Positions 25,651 to 42,907 of a stretch of DNA of 64,000 bases are shown here, one piece after another; within the stretch, counting starts at the first letter, position 1, and each line of letters opens with the position of its first letter. Origin of the DNA: Streptomyces sp. MP131-18 (GTDB lineage: Bacteria; Actinomycetota; Actinomycetes; Streptomycetales; Streptomycetaceae); assembly GCF_001984575.1 (NCBI RefSeq), contig NZ_LZNS01000001.1:2202674-2266673 (forward strand), read 5' to 3'. A program made the translations under genes and the position numbers. The notes beneath the pieces were generated by a model. That model saw only the letters and a list, made by a program, of their open reading frames with translations. It was not told where the DNA came from and ran no database searches.

Positions 25651-26202
25651 TCAGACCGCCGGGCCGGCCGCCGGATCGGTGAGGGCGGCGATCCGCTCGA
25701 TCAGGGCTTCCGTGACCTGCGGGTCGAGACCGCCCGGCGAGGTGGCGGCCAGCAGCCACAGGCCGTCGGCGGCCAGCCGCGCGAGGAACAGCTCCACCGC
25801 CTCCGGGTCGGGCGTGGCGGGCCGGGGCACCCAGCGCTGTGCCAGCTCCTCCCACGCCCGCGTCAGCTCCGGGTGGGCGGCCGCCTCCACCATGAACGCC
25901 AACTCGGCGCGGCTCTCGGTATCGTGCGGTCCGAACCGCACGTACGCCGCGGCCCGCTCCCGCGGGGTCGCCTCGTCCAGCGGTTTGCCCAGCTCGGCCA
26001 GCAGGTGGTCTTCCCACGCGTCGATCAGGTGCCGCTGGATCGCCCGCAGCAGGTCCTCGCGGGTGCGGAAGTGATACATCAGCCCCGCCTTCGTCAGCCC
26101 CGCCTCCTCCGCCGCGGCCTCCAGCGTCAGCGCCGTGATCCCCGCACGCGCGGTCACCCGCACCGCGGCTTGGAGAATCTGTTTCCTCGAACTCGGTCTC
26201 AC
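25651..26202 (-). CDS. TetR-family repressor of the adjacent MFS pump
   Basis: A 183-residue TetR protein. The DNA-binding domain occupies residues 5-50 (ILQAAVRVTARAGITALTLE, then EEAGLTKAGLMYHFRTREDLL); the C-terminal domain with WVPRPATPDPEAVELFLARL fits the TetR_C_37-like group. The start is GTG at 26202. The palindrome at 26205-26236 begins 3 bases upstream of the start codon, so autoregulation is very likely, along with control of the MFS gene in the same transcript. Confidence 0.92.
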   Translation of the reverse strand: MRPSSRKQILQAAVRVTARAGITALTLEAAAEEAGLTKAGLMYHFRTREDLLRAIQRHLIDAWEDHLLAELGKPLDEATPRERAAAYVRFGPHDTESRAELAFMVEAAAHPELTRAWEELAQRWVPRPATPDPEAVELFLARLAADGLWLLAATSPGGLDPQVTEALIERIAALTDPAAGPAV

Positions 26203-26204
26203 AC

Positions 26205-26236
26205 CGTAACTTTACCATCCGGAAGGTAAAGTTACG
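26205..26236. promoter_or_regulatory. TetR operator palindrome
   Basis: CGTAACTTTACC, an 8-base centre ATCCGGAA, then GGTAAAGTTACG: perfect 12-base arms directly in front of the TetR start codon. It is strikingly AT-rich against its surroundings, as expected for a promoter-operator. Confidence 0.85.
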
Positions 26237-26581
26237 CCGCCCGCCGCATGCGGAGCCGCCGGTCCCGCACCCGCGCCGAATGTCTCAAGCCGGACGCGGA
26301 CCGCCAGCGGTACGCGTGCCCCACGACGGCGGGCGCCGGTCGGCGCGTCACCGGAGAGGCCGCCGGATACGTGGGCCGGTGACTGAACCGCGGCCTGACC
26401 ATGGACCCGGAACAGGCGAACGTGCCGCCTGACGGCTGTGCGACGCCGCCGCCGACGGCGACTTCTCCGAGGGCGGGTTCGCCGCTATGGACCGGATGCC
26501 CCGGCGACTGCCGGCGGGCGACGGCCGGGTGGTCTCGCTGATCACGGCGTCGCCGACCGGTGCCCGACTCGGGGGCGGGGG
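26237..26581. other. 345-base region without a clear gene
   Basis: A plus-strand frame across 26440-26605 has good codon bias (reading FSEGGFAAMDRMPRRLPAGD) but no start and no recognisable family. It may be the tail of a deleted gene. Nothing else is seen. Confidence 0.4.
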
Positions 26582-27190
26582 TCAGGGGGTGCTGTGGTGA
26601 GGCGGAGGGGTTCGGGGGGCGTCGAAGGCCAGCGGGAGGACGACGTCGTGCACCAGACGATGCGTTTCCTCACGCTCGACCGGCACTCCGGTCAGCAGCC
26701 GGCGGAAGAACATGACCGCGGGAGCGATCTGCCACAGCAGGTCCACGTCCGCGGTGCTGGCGATCTCCCCGCGGTCCCTGGCACGGATGAAGGCGTCGAT
26801 GACGGGCTGCCGGCGCGCGTCGATGTAGCCCTTGCGCATGGCCGTGGCCAGTTCGGAGTTGCGCCTCAACTCGCCGACGAGACCGGCCATGATGTCGGCG
26901 AGACGTTCCATCTCATCGATCAGGTCGTGGAAGTAGGCCAGCAGGTCACCGCGGAGCGAGCCGGTGTCGTGGCTGGCGGGCAGGTCGCTGATGGCGTCGA
27001 CGAGTGCGGCGACGACCAGCGCGGACTTCGACGGCCACCTGCGGTAGACCGTCGTCTTGCTGGCGCGTGCCCGCCCGACGACCTCGTCGATGGTGAGCCG
27101 GTCGTAGCCGTTCTCACGAAGGACTTCGAGCGTGACCTTGAGCAGTTGATCCCTGCGGGCCTGGCCGCCCGGTAGCGGCGCCATCGACAT
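26582..27190 (-). CDS. TetR/AcrR-family regulator
   Basis: A 202-residue TetR protein. Its helix-turn-helix is LTIDEVVGRARASKTTVYRRWPSK, with the C-terminal TetR_C_16-like domain following (LADIMAGLVGELRRN; AVMFFRRLLTGVPV). A perfect palindrome lies 32 bases upstream of its start. Divergent to it is only a 38-codon fragment that resembles the start of an efflux transporter, so the original target gene seems to be lost. Start ATG 27190; the ATG two codons later is also possible. Confidence 0.9.
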   Translation of the reverse strand: MSMAPLPGGQARRDQLLKVTLEVLRENGYDRLTIDEVVGRARASKTTVYRRWPSKSALVVAALVDAISDLPASHDTGSLRGDLLAYFHDLIDEMERLADIMAGLVGELRRNSELATAMRKGYIDARRQPVIDAFIRARDRGEIASTADVDLLWQIAPAVMFFRRLLTGVPVEREETHRLVHDVVLPLAFDAPRTPPPHHSTP

Positions 27191-27221
27191 GGGCGGCAGT
27201 TTACGCCGAACTCCCCTTCGG

Positions 27222-27242
27222 AGTACAGTACGGTACTGTACT
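27222..27242. promoter_or_regulatory. TetR operator palindrome
   Basis: AGTACAGTA-CGG-TACTGTACT, perfect 9-base arms between the TetR gene and the divergent short ORF. The centre overlaps where both promoters would lie. Confidence 0.85.
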
Positions 27243-27268
27243 TCTCTCCTTCGAATGGGCTACATTCC

Positions 27269-27385
27269 GTGTCCGAAGCGACTGCGCAGGCCAGTGCGGC
27301 AGACCCGGGCCGCTTGGGAGGACTGGCCGTCGTCTCGCTCGCTCTCTTCCTCGTCGTAACGAAGGGGCTCACCCGCACCACCTGA
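27269..27385 (+). pseudogene. Truncated transporter start (38 codons)
   Basis: From a GTG at 27269 the frame encodes 38 residues: a short polar leader, then GRLGGLAVVSLALFLVVTK, a hydrophobic helix like the first membrane segment of major-facilitator drug pumps, and a TGA at 27383-27385. It sits behind the TetR operator in the position of the regulated pump. It could be a genuine single-helix small protein; a deleted MFS gene seems more likely. Confidence 0.4.
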
Positions 27386-27460
27386 CCACAAGCCCCTGAG
27401 CGACAGGGCCCCGTCCTGTCCTGCTCAGGACAGCGCGCCGGGACCCCCGACCGGGCGCGC

Positions 27461-27497
27461 GGCCCGCCGGCCGAGGCGGCACCTCGGCCGGCGGGCC
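27461..27497. terminator. 16-base-pair stem-loop terminator
   Basis: GGCCCGCCGGCCGAGG, loop CGGCA, then the exact complement. No T-run follows, which is usual in high-GC actinomycetes. Confidence 0.75.
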
Positions 27498-27504
27498 ATA
27501 CTTC

Positions 27505-27556
27505 CGAAGACCCCCGCCGGATCACCCGTTTCCGGGTGGTCCCGCGGGGGTTCTTC
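27505..27556. terminator. Second hairpin before the antiporter gene
   Basis: ACCCCCGC and ATCACCCG pair with CGGGTGGT and GCGGGGGT around a TTTC loop, followed by TTCTTCC. It insulates the biosynthetic cluster on the right from the TetR region, or acts as a leader hairpin. Confidence 0.6.
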
Positions 27557-27655
27557 CATGTCTTGACCGCGTCTCAAGCGCGGGTCCCGATCCTGCTCAC
27601 GACCTCTGAACATGTCGATCGCACCGAACGGCGCCGACCACCCTCAGGAGTTATC

Positions 27656-28963
27656 GTGAGCCTTGCCCAATCGGGCGACTCGGAATGGATCCTCACCACG
27701 GCCATTGGCGGCATCGCTCTGGTGCTGTTCGTCGGGGTGGGTTTCGTCCTGCTCAGCCGCCGGCTGCGGCAGCCCGCCGTCATCGGCGAGATCACCGCGG
27801 GGATCTGCCTCGGGCCGAGCCTGCTCGGCCTGCTGCCCGGCGACCTGCCCGAGCTGTTCTTCCCTGTGGAGGTGCGGGACCACCTGGGCGTGGTCGCGCA
27901 ACTCGGCCTGCTCATCTTCATGTTCCTGATCGGCTGGGAGTTCGACTTCGCGACGCTCCGCGGCCGGCGGCGCACCACGGCGACCATCTGGTTCTGCGGG
28001 GCGGCGCTGCCGATGGCGCTGGGCATCGGGCTCGCCGCCGTGCTGTTCGGCGCGCACGACACGGTGAACGGGGAGGAACTGCGCTTCCTCGACTTCGCCC
28101 TCTTCATGGGAACGGCCATGTCGATCGCCGCGTTCCCTGTGCTCGCGCGCATCATCGCGGACCGCGGCATCCAGTCGACGCCCGTCGGCACGCTGGCCCT
28201 CGCGCTGGCCGCCCTCGACGACATCCTCGCCTGGTGCCTGCTGGCCATCGTCGTGGCGCTGGTCACCGCGACCGGGGCGGCCGGGTTCCTCGGTGTCGTC
28301 GGCTGGGGTGCGGTCTACATCGTGGCCATGGTGTGGGTGGTGCGCCCGCTGCTCGGGCGCCTGGTACGCCACGCGACGGCGGCCACCCCCTATCTGCCGA
28401 TGCTCGCCGCCGCGGGCGCCCTCTGCTCCGCGTACGTGACCTCCGAGATCGGGCTGCACGCCATCTTCGGCGCGTTCGTCTTCGGTCTCGTCATGCCGCG
28501 CGGCCCCGAGCACGAGCTGATGCACCGGGCGGCGTTCATCCCGCTGGAGCACCTGAGCCGGCTGCTGCTGCCCGTCTTCTTCGTCGTCACCGGCCTGTCC
28601 GTCGACCTGACCGCGCTGACCGCCACCGGGGCGCTGCACATGGTGCTGATCATCCTGACGGCCTGCGCGGGCAAGCTCGGCGGCGTGCTGCTGTCCGCCC
28701 GCGCGACGGGCATGAGCTGGCACCGATCCACGACGCTCGGCCTGCTGATGAACACCCGGGGGCTGACCGAACTGGTCATTCTCAACGTCGGTCTCGGCCT
28801 CGGGCTGCTCAGTACCGAACTTTTCACCGCCATGGTGATGATGGCGCTGGTCACCACCGCCATGACGTCGCCGTTGCTCGGCATCGCTCTCCGCAGGGAG
28901 GCGCCGGCCGCTCCCGTTCCGCGGGAGTCCGTCCCGGTGCCCGCGGGGCGGGCCACCACCTGA
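27656..28963 (+). CDS. Cation/proton antiporter (CPA2 family)
   Basis: A 435-residue integral membrane protein with 12-13 helices, of the CPA2 Na+/H+ (or K+/H+) exchanger domain. Markers are RQPAVIGEITAGICLGPSLLG in helix 2, the unwound helix pair containing ALDDILAW (the ion-binding Asp-Asp), and TRGLTELVILNVGLGLG late in the protein. No TrkA/RCK domain is attached. GTG at 27656 follows CAGGAG. It is 53 bases upstream of the first pyrrole gene and co-directed, so it may belong to the cluster, perhaps restoring ion balance against a proton-carrying product. That link is inference. Confidence 0.9.
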   Translation: MSLAQSGDSEWILTTAIGGIALVLFVGVGFVLLSRRLRQPAVIGEITAGICLGPSLLGLLPGDLPELFFPVEVRDHLGVVAQLGLLIFMFLIGWEFDFATLRGRRRTTATIWFCGAALPMALGIGLAAVLFGAHDTVNGEELRFLDFALFMGTAMSIAAFPVLARIIADRGIQSTPVGTLALALAALDDILAWCLLAIVVALVTATGAAGFLGVVGWGAVYIVAMVWVVRPLLGRLVRHATAATPYLPMLAAAGALCSAYVTSEIGLHAIFGAFVFGLVMPRGPEHELMHRAAFIPLEHLSRLLLPVFFVVTGLSVDLTALTATGALHMVLIILTACAGKLGGVLLSARATGMSWHRSTTLGLLMNTRGLTELVILNVGLGLGLLSTELFTAMVMMALVTTAMTSPLLGIALRREAPAAPVPRESVPVPAGRATT

Positions 28964-29016
28964 CCGCGCGCGCGGGAGCACGCGAAGCACTGTTGACGCC
29001 CGGGAGATGAGAGACC

Positions 29017-30156
29017 GTGAAGTTCGACTGGACCGATGAGCAACGCGCCCGGTACGACGGGACGCTGGCCGCCGTGCGCGAGGCGTTCCCGCCCGGCGCG
29101 CCGGGGGCGCAGGAGTACTACTCCCGCAAGGACTGGCAGCGCCTGGGCGAACTCGGCCTCCTCGGCCTGTCGCTGCCCGCCGCCTACGGCGGGGGCGGGC
29201 TCGGCGCGCTCGACACCGCGCACGCCGTGGAGGCGCTGGGCCGCGGCTGCGCGGAGACCGGCCTCGTCTTCGGCGTCAGTGCGCACCTCTTCGCCTGCGG
29301 CATGCCAATCGCCGACTTCGCGACCGAGGAGGTCAAACGGCGCTTCCTGCCGGGCATGGCCGGCGGCGAGCTGATCGCGGGCAACGCCATCACCGAGTCC
29401 GGCGCCGGCTCCGACGTCTCGGGGCTGAGCGTCACCGCGGAACGCGTGACCGGCGGCTGGGTCCTCAACGGCGAGAAGAGCTTCGTCAGCAACGGGCCGG
29501 CCGCCGACGTCTACGTCACCTACGCCACCACGGACGCGAAGGCCGGCCCGTTCGCCACCACCGGCTTCGTGGTGGACCGCGCGAGCGCCGGGGTCGGTGC
29601 GGGCGAGCCGTTCGAGAAGATGGGTCTGCGGCAGTGCCCGGCGGGCAGCGTCCGCTTCGACGACTGCTTCGTGCCGGACGCGCAGGTGCTCGGGGCGCCG
29701 GGTCAGGGCGGCGTGATCTTCCAGCACTCGATGGGCTGGGAGCGCGCCTGCCTCTTCGCGGGTTACGTCGGGCTCGCCGACCGCGTGCTGGAGCAGTGCG
29801 TGGCGCACGCGAAGGAACGGCGCCAGTTCGGCAGGCCGATCGGCAAGTTCCAGGCGGTGTCGCACCGCATCGCGGAGATGAAGCTGCGCACCGAGAGCGC
29901 CCGGCTGCTGCTGTACCGCGCCTGCTGGGAGATGGACCGCGGCGGGCCGGCCACGCTGGCCATCGCGCTGTCGAAGCTCGCGGTCTCCGAGGGCGTGCTG
30001 ACCAGCATGCTGGACGCGGTGCGCATCTTCGGCGGGCGCGGGTACCAGCAGGCCGACGGCATCGAGGCGGCACTGCGCGACGCCGTGCCCGCCGTGCTGT
30101 TCTCCGGCACCTCCGACATCCAGCGGGAACTCGTCGCGAGGGAGCTGGGACTGTGA
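29017..30156 (+). CDS. L-prolyl-carrier-protein dehydrogenase (PltE-like)
   Basis: A 379-residue flavoprotein of the acyl-CoA dehydrogenase fold. Family markers: NAITESGAGSDVSGL, GEKSFVSNGP, LFSGTSDIQRELVARELGL. It resembles the pyoluteorin/prodigiosin prolyl-oxidases (PltE, RedW type) more than fatty-acid enzymes: AAYGGGGLGAL, SAHLFACGMPI and QHSMGWERACLFAGYVG are typical of that group. Expected reaction: two FAD-dependent desaturations of prolyl-S-carrier to pyrrolyl-2-carboxyl-S-carrier. The partner carrier is encoded at 44616. Its stop overlaps the start of the prolyl-AMP ligase (GTGA), which supports a paired function. Confidence 0.87.
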   Translation: MKFDWTDEQRARYDGTLAAVREAFPPGAPGAQEYYSRKDWQRLGELGLLGLSLPAAYGGGGLGALDTAHAVEALGRGCAETGLVFGVSAHLFACGMPIADFATEEVKRRFLPGMAGGELIAGNAITESGAGSDVSGLSVTAERVTGGWVLNGEKSFVSNGPAADVYVTYATTDAKAGPFATTGFVVDRASAGVGAGEPFEKMGLRQCPAGSVRFDDCFVPDAQVLGAPGQGGVIFQHSMGWERACLFAGYVGLADRVLEQCVAHAKERRQFGRPIGKFQAVSHRIAEMKLRTESARLLLYRACWEMDRGGPATLAIALSKLAVSEGVLTSMLDAVRIFGGRGYQQADGIEAALRDAVPAVLFSGTSDIQRELVARELGL

Positions 30157-31625
30157 AGCTCCACCAGCTGCTCGCCGACTCGGCGCGGCGCCGCCCGGAC
30201 GCCGTCGCCGTGCACGGCCCCGAGGGACCCGTGTCCTACCGCGAACTCGACGCGCTGGCCGACCGGTACGCGGCGGCCCTCGCCGCCCGCGGGGTGGGGC
30301 CCGGCGACCGCGTGGTGATCTGGAGCCGCAAGGGGCTGCACCCGATCGCGGTGATGCAGGCCGCCCTGCGGCTCGGCGCGCTGTACGTGCCGGTCACCGG
30401 CACCAACCCGCCGGCGCGGCTCGCGCTGATCGTGCGGAGCGCGGAGCCCGTGCTCGTCGTCGCCGACGAGGAGGCGGAACGCCGCGCCCGCGCCGCCGAC
30501 TGGGACGCGGCGGAACTGCTCGGTTTCGCCCCGCTGCTGCGCCTCGCCGACGAGGGCGCCGCCGCGCCGCCGCACCACCCGGCCGGTCCTGACGAGCCCG
30601 CGTACATCCTGTACACGTCGGGCTCGACGGGCGCGCCGAAGGGCGTGTGCATCAGCCACCGCGCGGCCCTGGCGTTCGTCACCTGGGCGGCGGCGGAGCT
30701 GGAGGTCGGCCCGGCGGACCGGCTGTCCAACCACGCGCCGTTCAACTTCGACCTCTCCGTCTTCGACCTGTACGCCGCGTTCCTCGCCGGTGCGTCCGTG
30801 CACCTTGTGCCGGAGGAACTGGCCTACGCGCCCACGCAGTTGGCGCAGTTCATCCACGACAGGGAGATCAGCGTCTGGTACTCGGTGCCCTCGGCGCTCA
30901 GCCAGATGATGCGCGAGGGCGGCCTGCTGGACGGCCCGCCGCCGCAGGCGCTGCGCGCGTGCGTGTTCGCCGGGGAGCCGTTCGCGCCGCACCACGTCCG
31001 CACGCTGCGGCAGGCGTGGCCGAAGGTGCGGATGCTCAACTGGTACGGCCCGACCGAGACGAACGTGTGCACCTCCTACGAGGTCACCGAGGCCGACCTG
31101 GAACGGGACACCGCCGTCCCGATCGGCTCGGCGTGCAGCGGGGACACGGTGGTCCTCGACCCCGAGGGCGCCGCCGAGGGCGAGGTGGTGGTGAGCGGCC
31201 CGACCGTGATGCTCGGCTACTGGGGCGGGCCGCGGCAGCAGGGCCCCTACCGCACCGGCGACCTGGCCCGGCGGGGCGCGGACGGCAACCTGACTTACGT
31301 CGGCCGCCGCGACCACATGGTCAAGATCCGCGGGCACCGCGTCGAACTGGGCGAGGTGGAGGCGGTCATCGCCGCCCTGGACGGCGTGGCCGAGGCGGCC
31401 GTGCTCGTCCTCGGGCAGGGACTCGCCGCCGAACTGCACGCGGTCGTCGTACCGGCCGGGGACAAGCGCCCCTCGCTGCTCGCCGTGAAACGCCGGTGCG
31501 CCGAGCGGCTGCCCACCTACATGATCGTCGACCGGCTGTCCGTGCGCGCGGAACTCCCGCGGACCCCCAACGGGAAGCTCGACCGGCGCCTGCTCCTGAC
31601 CGAGGCCGAAGCGGCCCGTTCCTGA
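30153..31625 (+). CDS. L-prolyl-AMP ligase (PltF-like adenylation enzyme)
   Basis: A 490-residue stand-alone adenylation enzyme. Core motifs: AYILYTSGSTGAPKGV, NHAPFNFDLSVFDLYAAF, NWYGPTETNVCT, YRTGDLARR, GRRDHMVKIRGHRVELGEVE and the closing RTPNGKLDRR lysine motif. Stand-alone ligases of this length next to a PltE-like oxidase activate L-proline and load it on a small carrier protein, as in pyoluteorin, prodigiosin and many pyrrole antibiotics. The NFDLSVFD segment is the usual one in prolyl-specific enzymes. The GTG start overlaps the preceding stop. Confidence 0.85.
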   Translation: MKLHQLLADSARRRPDAVAVHGPEGPVSYRELDALADRYAAALAARGVGPGDRVVIWSRKGLHPIAVMQAALRLGALYVPVTGTNPPARLALIVRSAEPVLVVADEEAERRARAADWDAAELLGFAPLLRLADEGAAAPPHHPAGPDEPAYILYTSGSTGAPKGVCISHRAALAFVTWAAAELEVGPADRLSNHAPFNFDLSVFDLYAAFLAGASVHLVPEELAYAPTQLAQFIHDREISVWYSVPSALSQMMREGGLLDGPPPQALRACVFAGEPFAPHHVRTLRQAWPKVRMLNWYGPTETNVCTSYEVTEADLERDTAVPIGSACSGDTVVLDPEGAAEGEVVVSGPTVMLGYWGGPRQQGPYRTGDLARRGADGNLTYVGRRDHMVKIRGHRVELGEVEAVIAALDGVAEAAVLVLGQGLAAELHAVVVPAGDKRPSLLAVKRRCAERLPTYMIVDRLSVRAELPRTPNGKLDRRLLLTEAEAARS

Positions 31626-31700
31626 CCGGGGCGGCACCGCGCGGCACCGGCGCCCGCGCCGGACCGGCGCCCGCCGGAACTCACCACTCACGGAGGAACC

Positions 31701-40313
<8,613 letters not shown>

Positions 40314-40339
40314 CGGACCCGTCCGGCGGCGAAGATCCG

Positions 40340-40377
40340 ACGGCGCCGGGGTGTGCCCACGCACGCCCCGGCGCCGT
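40340..40377. terminator. Stem-loop after the PKS gene
   Basis: ACGGCGCCGGGG and its exact complement enclose a 14-base loop, 27 bases after the PKS stop. It may terminate or attenuate before the extender-unit genes. Confidence 0.65.
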
Positions 40378-40523
40378 TCCGCGTGCGCGCGAGCCGGCAG
40401 ATCCGCGGCCTTCGGGGTCGATCGGAGCACGAGCCGGGCGCGAGTACCCCTGGACGGCACCGTTTTACCTTGACAGCGAACCGCCACCCCGGCCCGCGGG
40501 CCGGCGCCGCGAAGAGGATAATC

Positions 40524-41852
40524 ATGGATACTTTGACCGAGGCCGTGATCGCGGGGGCGCCCCCTGAGGAGCTGGCGCGGGCCGACGTCCCCCCGGACTA
40601 CGTCGCCGCGCACCTGCGGATCGAGGACACCGGCATGTTCGCGGGCGTCGAGGACAAGGACGTCCGCAAATCGCTGCGGGTCGGGCGGGTGCCGATGCCC
40701 GAACTCGCCCCCGACGAGGTGCTGGTGGCGGTGATGGCCAGCTCGATCAACTACAACAGCGTCTGGTCCGCGATGTTCGAGCCGCTGCCCACGTTCGGCT
40801 TCCTGAAGCGCTACGGGCGCGAGGGCGGCTGGGCGCGCCGACACGACCAGCCCTACCACGTCGTCGGCTCCGACTGTGCCGGGGTCGTCGTGCGCGTGGG
40901 CTCGGGCGTGCGGCGCTGGCGGATCGGCGACCACGTGCTGGTCGGCTGCATCCAGGTCGACGACCAGGAACCCGCCACGCACGCCGACGGAATGATCAGC
41001 GCCGGGCAGCGCGCGTGGGGCTTCGAAACCAACTTCGGCGCGCTCGCCCACTACGCGGTGGCGCGAGCAAGCCAGCTGATGCCCAAGCCGGGCCACCTCA
41101 CATGGGAGGAGGCGGCGAGCGTCATGCTGACCGCCACCACCTCCTACCGCATGCTGATCAGCGACAAGGGCGCGCGCATGAAGCTCGGCGACATCGTGCT
41201 GATCTGGGGCGCGACGGGCGGACTCGGCGCGTTCGCGGTGCAGTTGGTCAAGAACGCGGGCGGCATCCCGGTCGGTGTGGTCGGCTCGGCGGAGAAGGCC
41301 GCGCTGCTGCGGCGGCTCGGCTGCGACGTGGTGATCAACCGCGCGGACGTCGGCATCGGCGGTGCCGCCACGCCGGAGGAGACCGTCGAGCAGGGCAAGC
41401 GGCTGGGGCGGCTCATCCGCAAGGAGGTCGGTGAGGACCCGCACATCGCGTTCGACTACATCGGCCGGGCCACGTTCGGCATCTCCGTGTTCGTGGTCCG
41501 CCGCGGCGGAACGGTCGTCACCTGCGGGTCGAGCAGCGGCTTCCAGCACAGCTACGACAACCGCTACCTGTGGATGAACAGCAAGCGAATCGTGGGCTCG
41601 CACGCCGCCAACATGCAGGAACAGACGGAGACCAACCGGCTGTTCGCGCTCGGGCGGCTGACGCCCGTGCTGTCCGCCGTGTACCCCCTGACGGAGGCCG
41701 CGGAGGCCGCGCGTCTCGTGCAACTCAACCGTCACACCGGCAAGGTCGGCGTGCGCTGCCTGGCGCCGCGCGAAGGGCTCGGCGTCACCGACCCGGAGCT
41801 GCGTGCCCGCATCGGCGCCGAACGGCTCAACCCGCTGCGCCCTCCCGGCTGA
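40524..41852 (+). CDS. ccr: Crotonyl-CoA carboxylase/reductase
   Basis: A 442-residue member of the CCR family within the medium-chain reductases. The cofactor site is IWGATGGLGAFAVQLVKNAGG; the WGFETNFG segment carries the Phe-Glu pair that binds CO2, and VASSINYNSVWSAMFEP-like sequence (MASSINYNSVWSAMFEP) is the family signature near the conserved Asn. The enzyme reductively carboxylates a 2-enoyl-CoA with NADPH and CO2, giving ethylmalonyl-CoA or longer alkylmalonyl-CoA. With the next two genes it forms an extender-unit pathway for the PKS. ATG at 40524 follows GAAGAGGA. Confidence 0.95.
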   Translation: MDTLTEAVIAGAPPEELARADVPPDYVAAHLRIEDTGMFAGVEDKDVRKSLRVGRVPMPELAPDEVLVAVMASSINYNSVWSAMFEPLPTFGFLKRYGREGGWARRHDQPYHVVGSDCAGVVVRVGSGVRRWRIGDHVLVGCIQVDDQEPATHADGMISAGQRAWGFETNFGALAHYAVARASQLMPKPGHLTWEEAASVMLTATTSYRMLISDKGARMKLGDIVLIWGATGGLGAFAVQLVKNAGGIPVGVVGSAEKAALLRRLGCDVVINRADVGIGGAATPEETVEQGKRLGRLIRKEVGEDPHIAFDYIGRATFGISVFVVRRGGTVVTCGSSSGFQHSYDNRYLWMNSKRIVGSHAANMQEQTETNRLFALGRLTPVLSAVYPLTEAAEAARLVQLNRHTGKVGVRCLAPREGLGVTDPELRARIGAERLNPLRPPG

Positions 41853-41905
41853 GGCACGGGCGGGGACGATCAGCTTCCGACCCACACGAGCAAGGGGAGT
41901 TTCCC

Positions 41906-42907
41906 ATGGCGAAGGGCACCATCGGCATTCTCGGAACCGGCTCCTACCTGCCCAAGGACGAGGTCACCAACGAGGAGGTGGCCGCGCGCGTCGGCGTCGA
42001 GACGGAGTGGATCGAACGCAAGACGCAGATCGCGGGCCGGCGTTACGCGGCTCCCACGGAGGCGACGTCCGACCTGGCGGCGGCAGCGGCGGAGGACCTG
42101 CTGAAGCGGTCGCCGGTGGCCGCGGAGGACCTGGACTTCCTCATCGTCTCGACCTCCACGGGCGACTCGCCGCAGCCCCCGACGGCCTACCTCGTCCAGG
42201 ACCTGATCGGCGCGGCGAACGCGGCCTGCTTCGACATCAACGTGGTGTGCAGCGGGTTCATCTACGGCCTCGCGCTGGCGCACAGCCTCGTCGCGGAGCG
42301 CCCCGGCGCGCGCGCCCTGGTGATCGCAGCGGACGTGTACTCCCGCTGCCTGGACTTCTCCGACCGCCGCACCGCCGTACTGCTCGGCGACGGCGCCGGG
42401 GCGGCGCTGGTCGGCCAGGTGCCGGACGGGCTCGGGTTCGCCGGTTTCGAGCTGGGCAGCCGCGGCGACGCGCGGCGGCTGATCCGGGTGGAGGCGGGCG
42501 GCAGCAGGCTCCCGGCGTCCGAGGCGACCCTCGCCCGCGGCGAGCACTTCTTCCGCATGGACGGCCGCGGGGTGCGGGACTTCGTCATGGAGAACTTCCC
42601 GCCCGCCGTGCAGCGCCTGTCCCTGCGCACCGGTATCGGTCTCGACGAGGTCCGCCACTTCGTCCCGCACCAGCCGAACGGGGTGCTGCTGAGTCAGCTC
42701 GTCGAGAAGGCCGGCCTCGGCCACACGACGACGCACCGCACGCTGGAGCGGTACGGCAACACCGGCAGCGCCTCCGTCGCGCTCACCCTCGACCACGCCC
42801 ACCGCGAGGGCGCGCTCCACCCCGGCGACCTGCTGCTGCTCGGCAGCTTCGGCGGCGGCATGTCCCTGGGCGCGACGTTCCTGCACTGGTCGGCGGCGGC
42901 CGTCTGA
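41906..42907 (+). CDS. Beta-ketoacyl-ACP synthase III (extender-unit pathway)
   Basis: A 333-residue KAS III/FabH-like enzyme: catalytic Cys115 in NVVCSGFIYGL, His in FVPHQPNGVLL, Asn in YGNTGSASV. It condenses an acyl-CoA starter with malonyl-ACP to a 3-ketoacyl product. Placed between CCR and a 3-hydroxyacyl-CoA dehydrogenase it should set the chain length of the alkylmalonyl extender. An alternative is a role in chain release or final condensation on the PKS product, since no thioesterase is present. AAGGGGAG precedes the ATG; the stop overlaps the next start as TGATG. Confidence 0.9.
   Translation: MAKGTIGILGTGSYLPKDEVTNEEVAARVGVETEWIERKTQIAGRRYAAPTEATSDLAAAAAEDLLKRSPVAAEDLDFLIVSTSTGDSPQPPTAYLVQDLIGAANAACFDINVVCSGFIYGLALAHSLVAERPGARALVIAADVYSRCLDFSDRRTAVLLGDGAGAALVGQVPDGLGFAGFELGSRGDARRLIRVEAGGSRLPASEATLARGEHFFRMDGRGVRDFVMENFPPAVQRLSLRTGIGLDEVRHFVPHQPNGVLLSQLVEKAGLGHTTTHRTLERYGNTGSASVALTLDHAHREGALHPGDLLLLGSFGGGMSLGATFLHWSAAAV

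Noticed and set aside
26440..26605. Plus-strand frame with good codon bias upstream of the second TetR stop
   Set aside because: No start codon with a ribosome site and no recognisable family; it could be a gene tail, but support is too thin to call.
40470..40475. TTGACA hexamer upstream of ccr as a promoter -35 box
   Set aside because: No acceptable -10 box lies 16-19 bases downstream; the AT-rich GATAAT is only next to the start codon.
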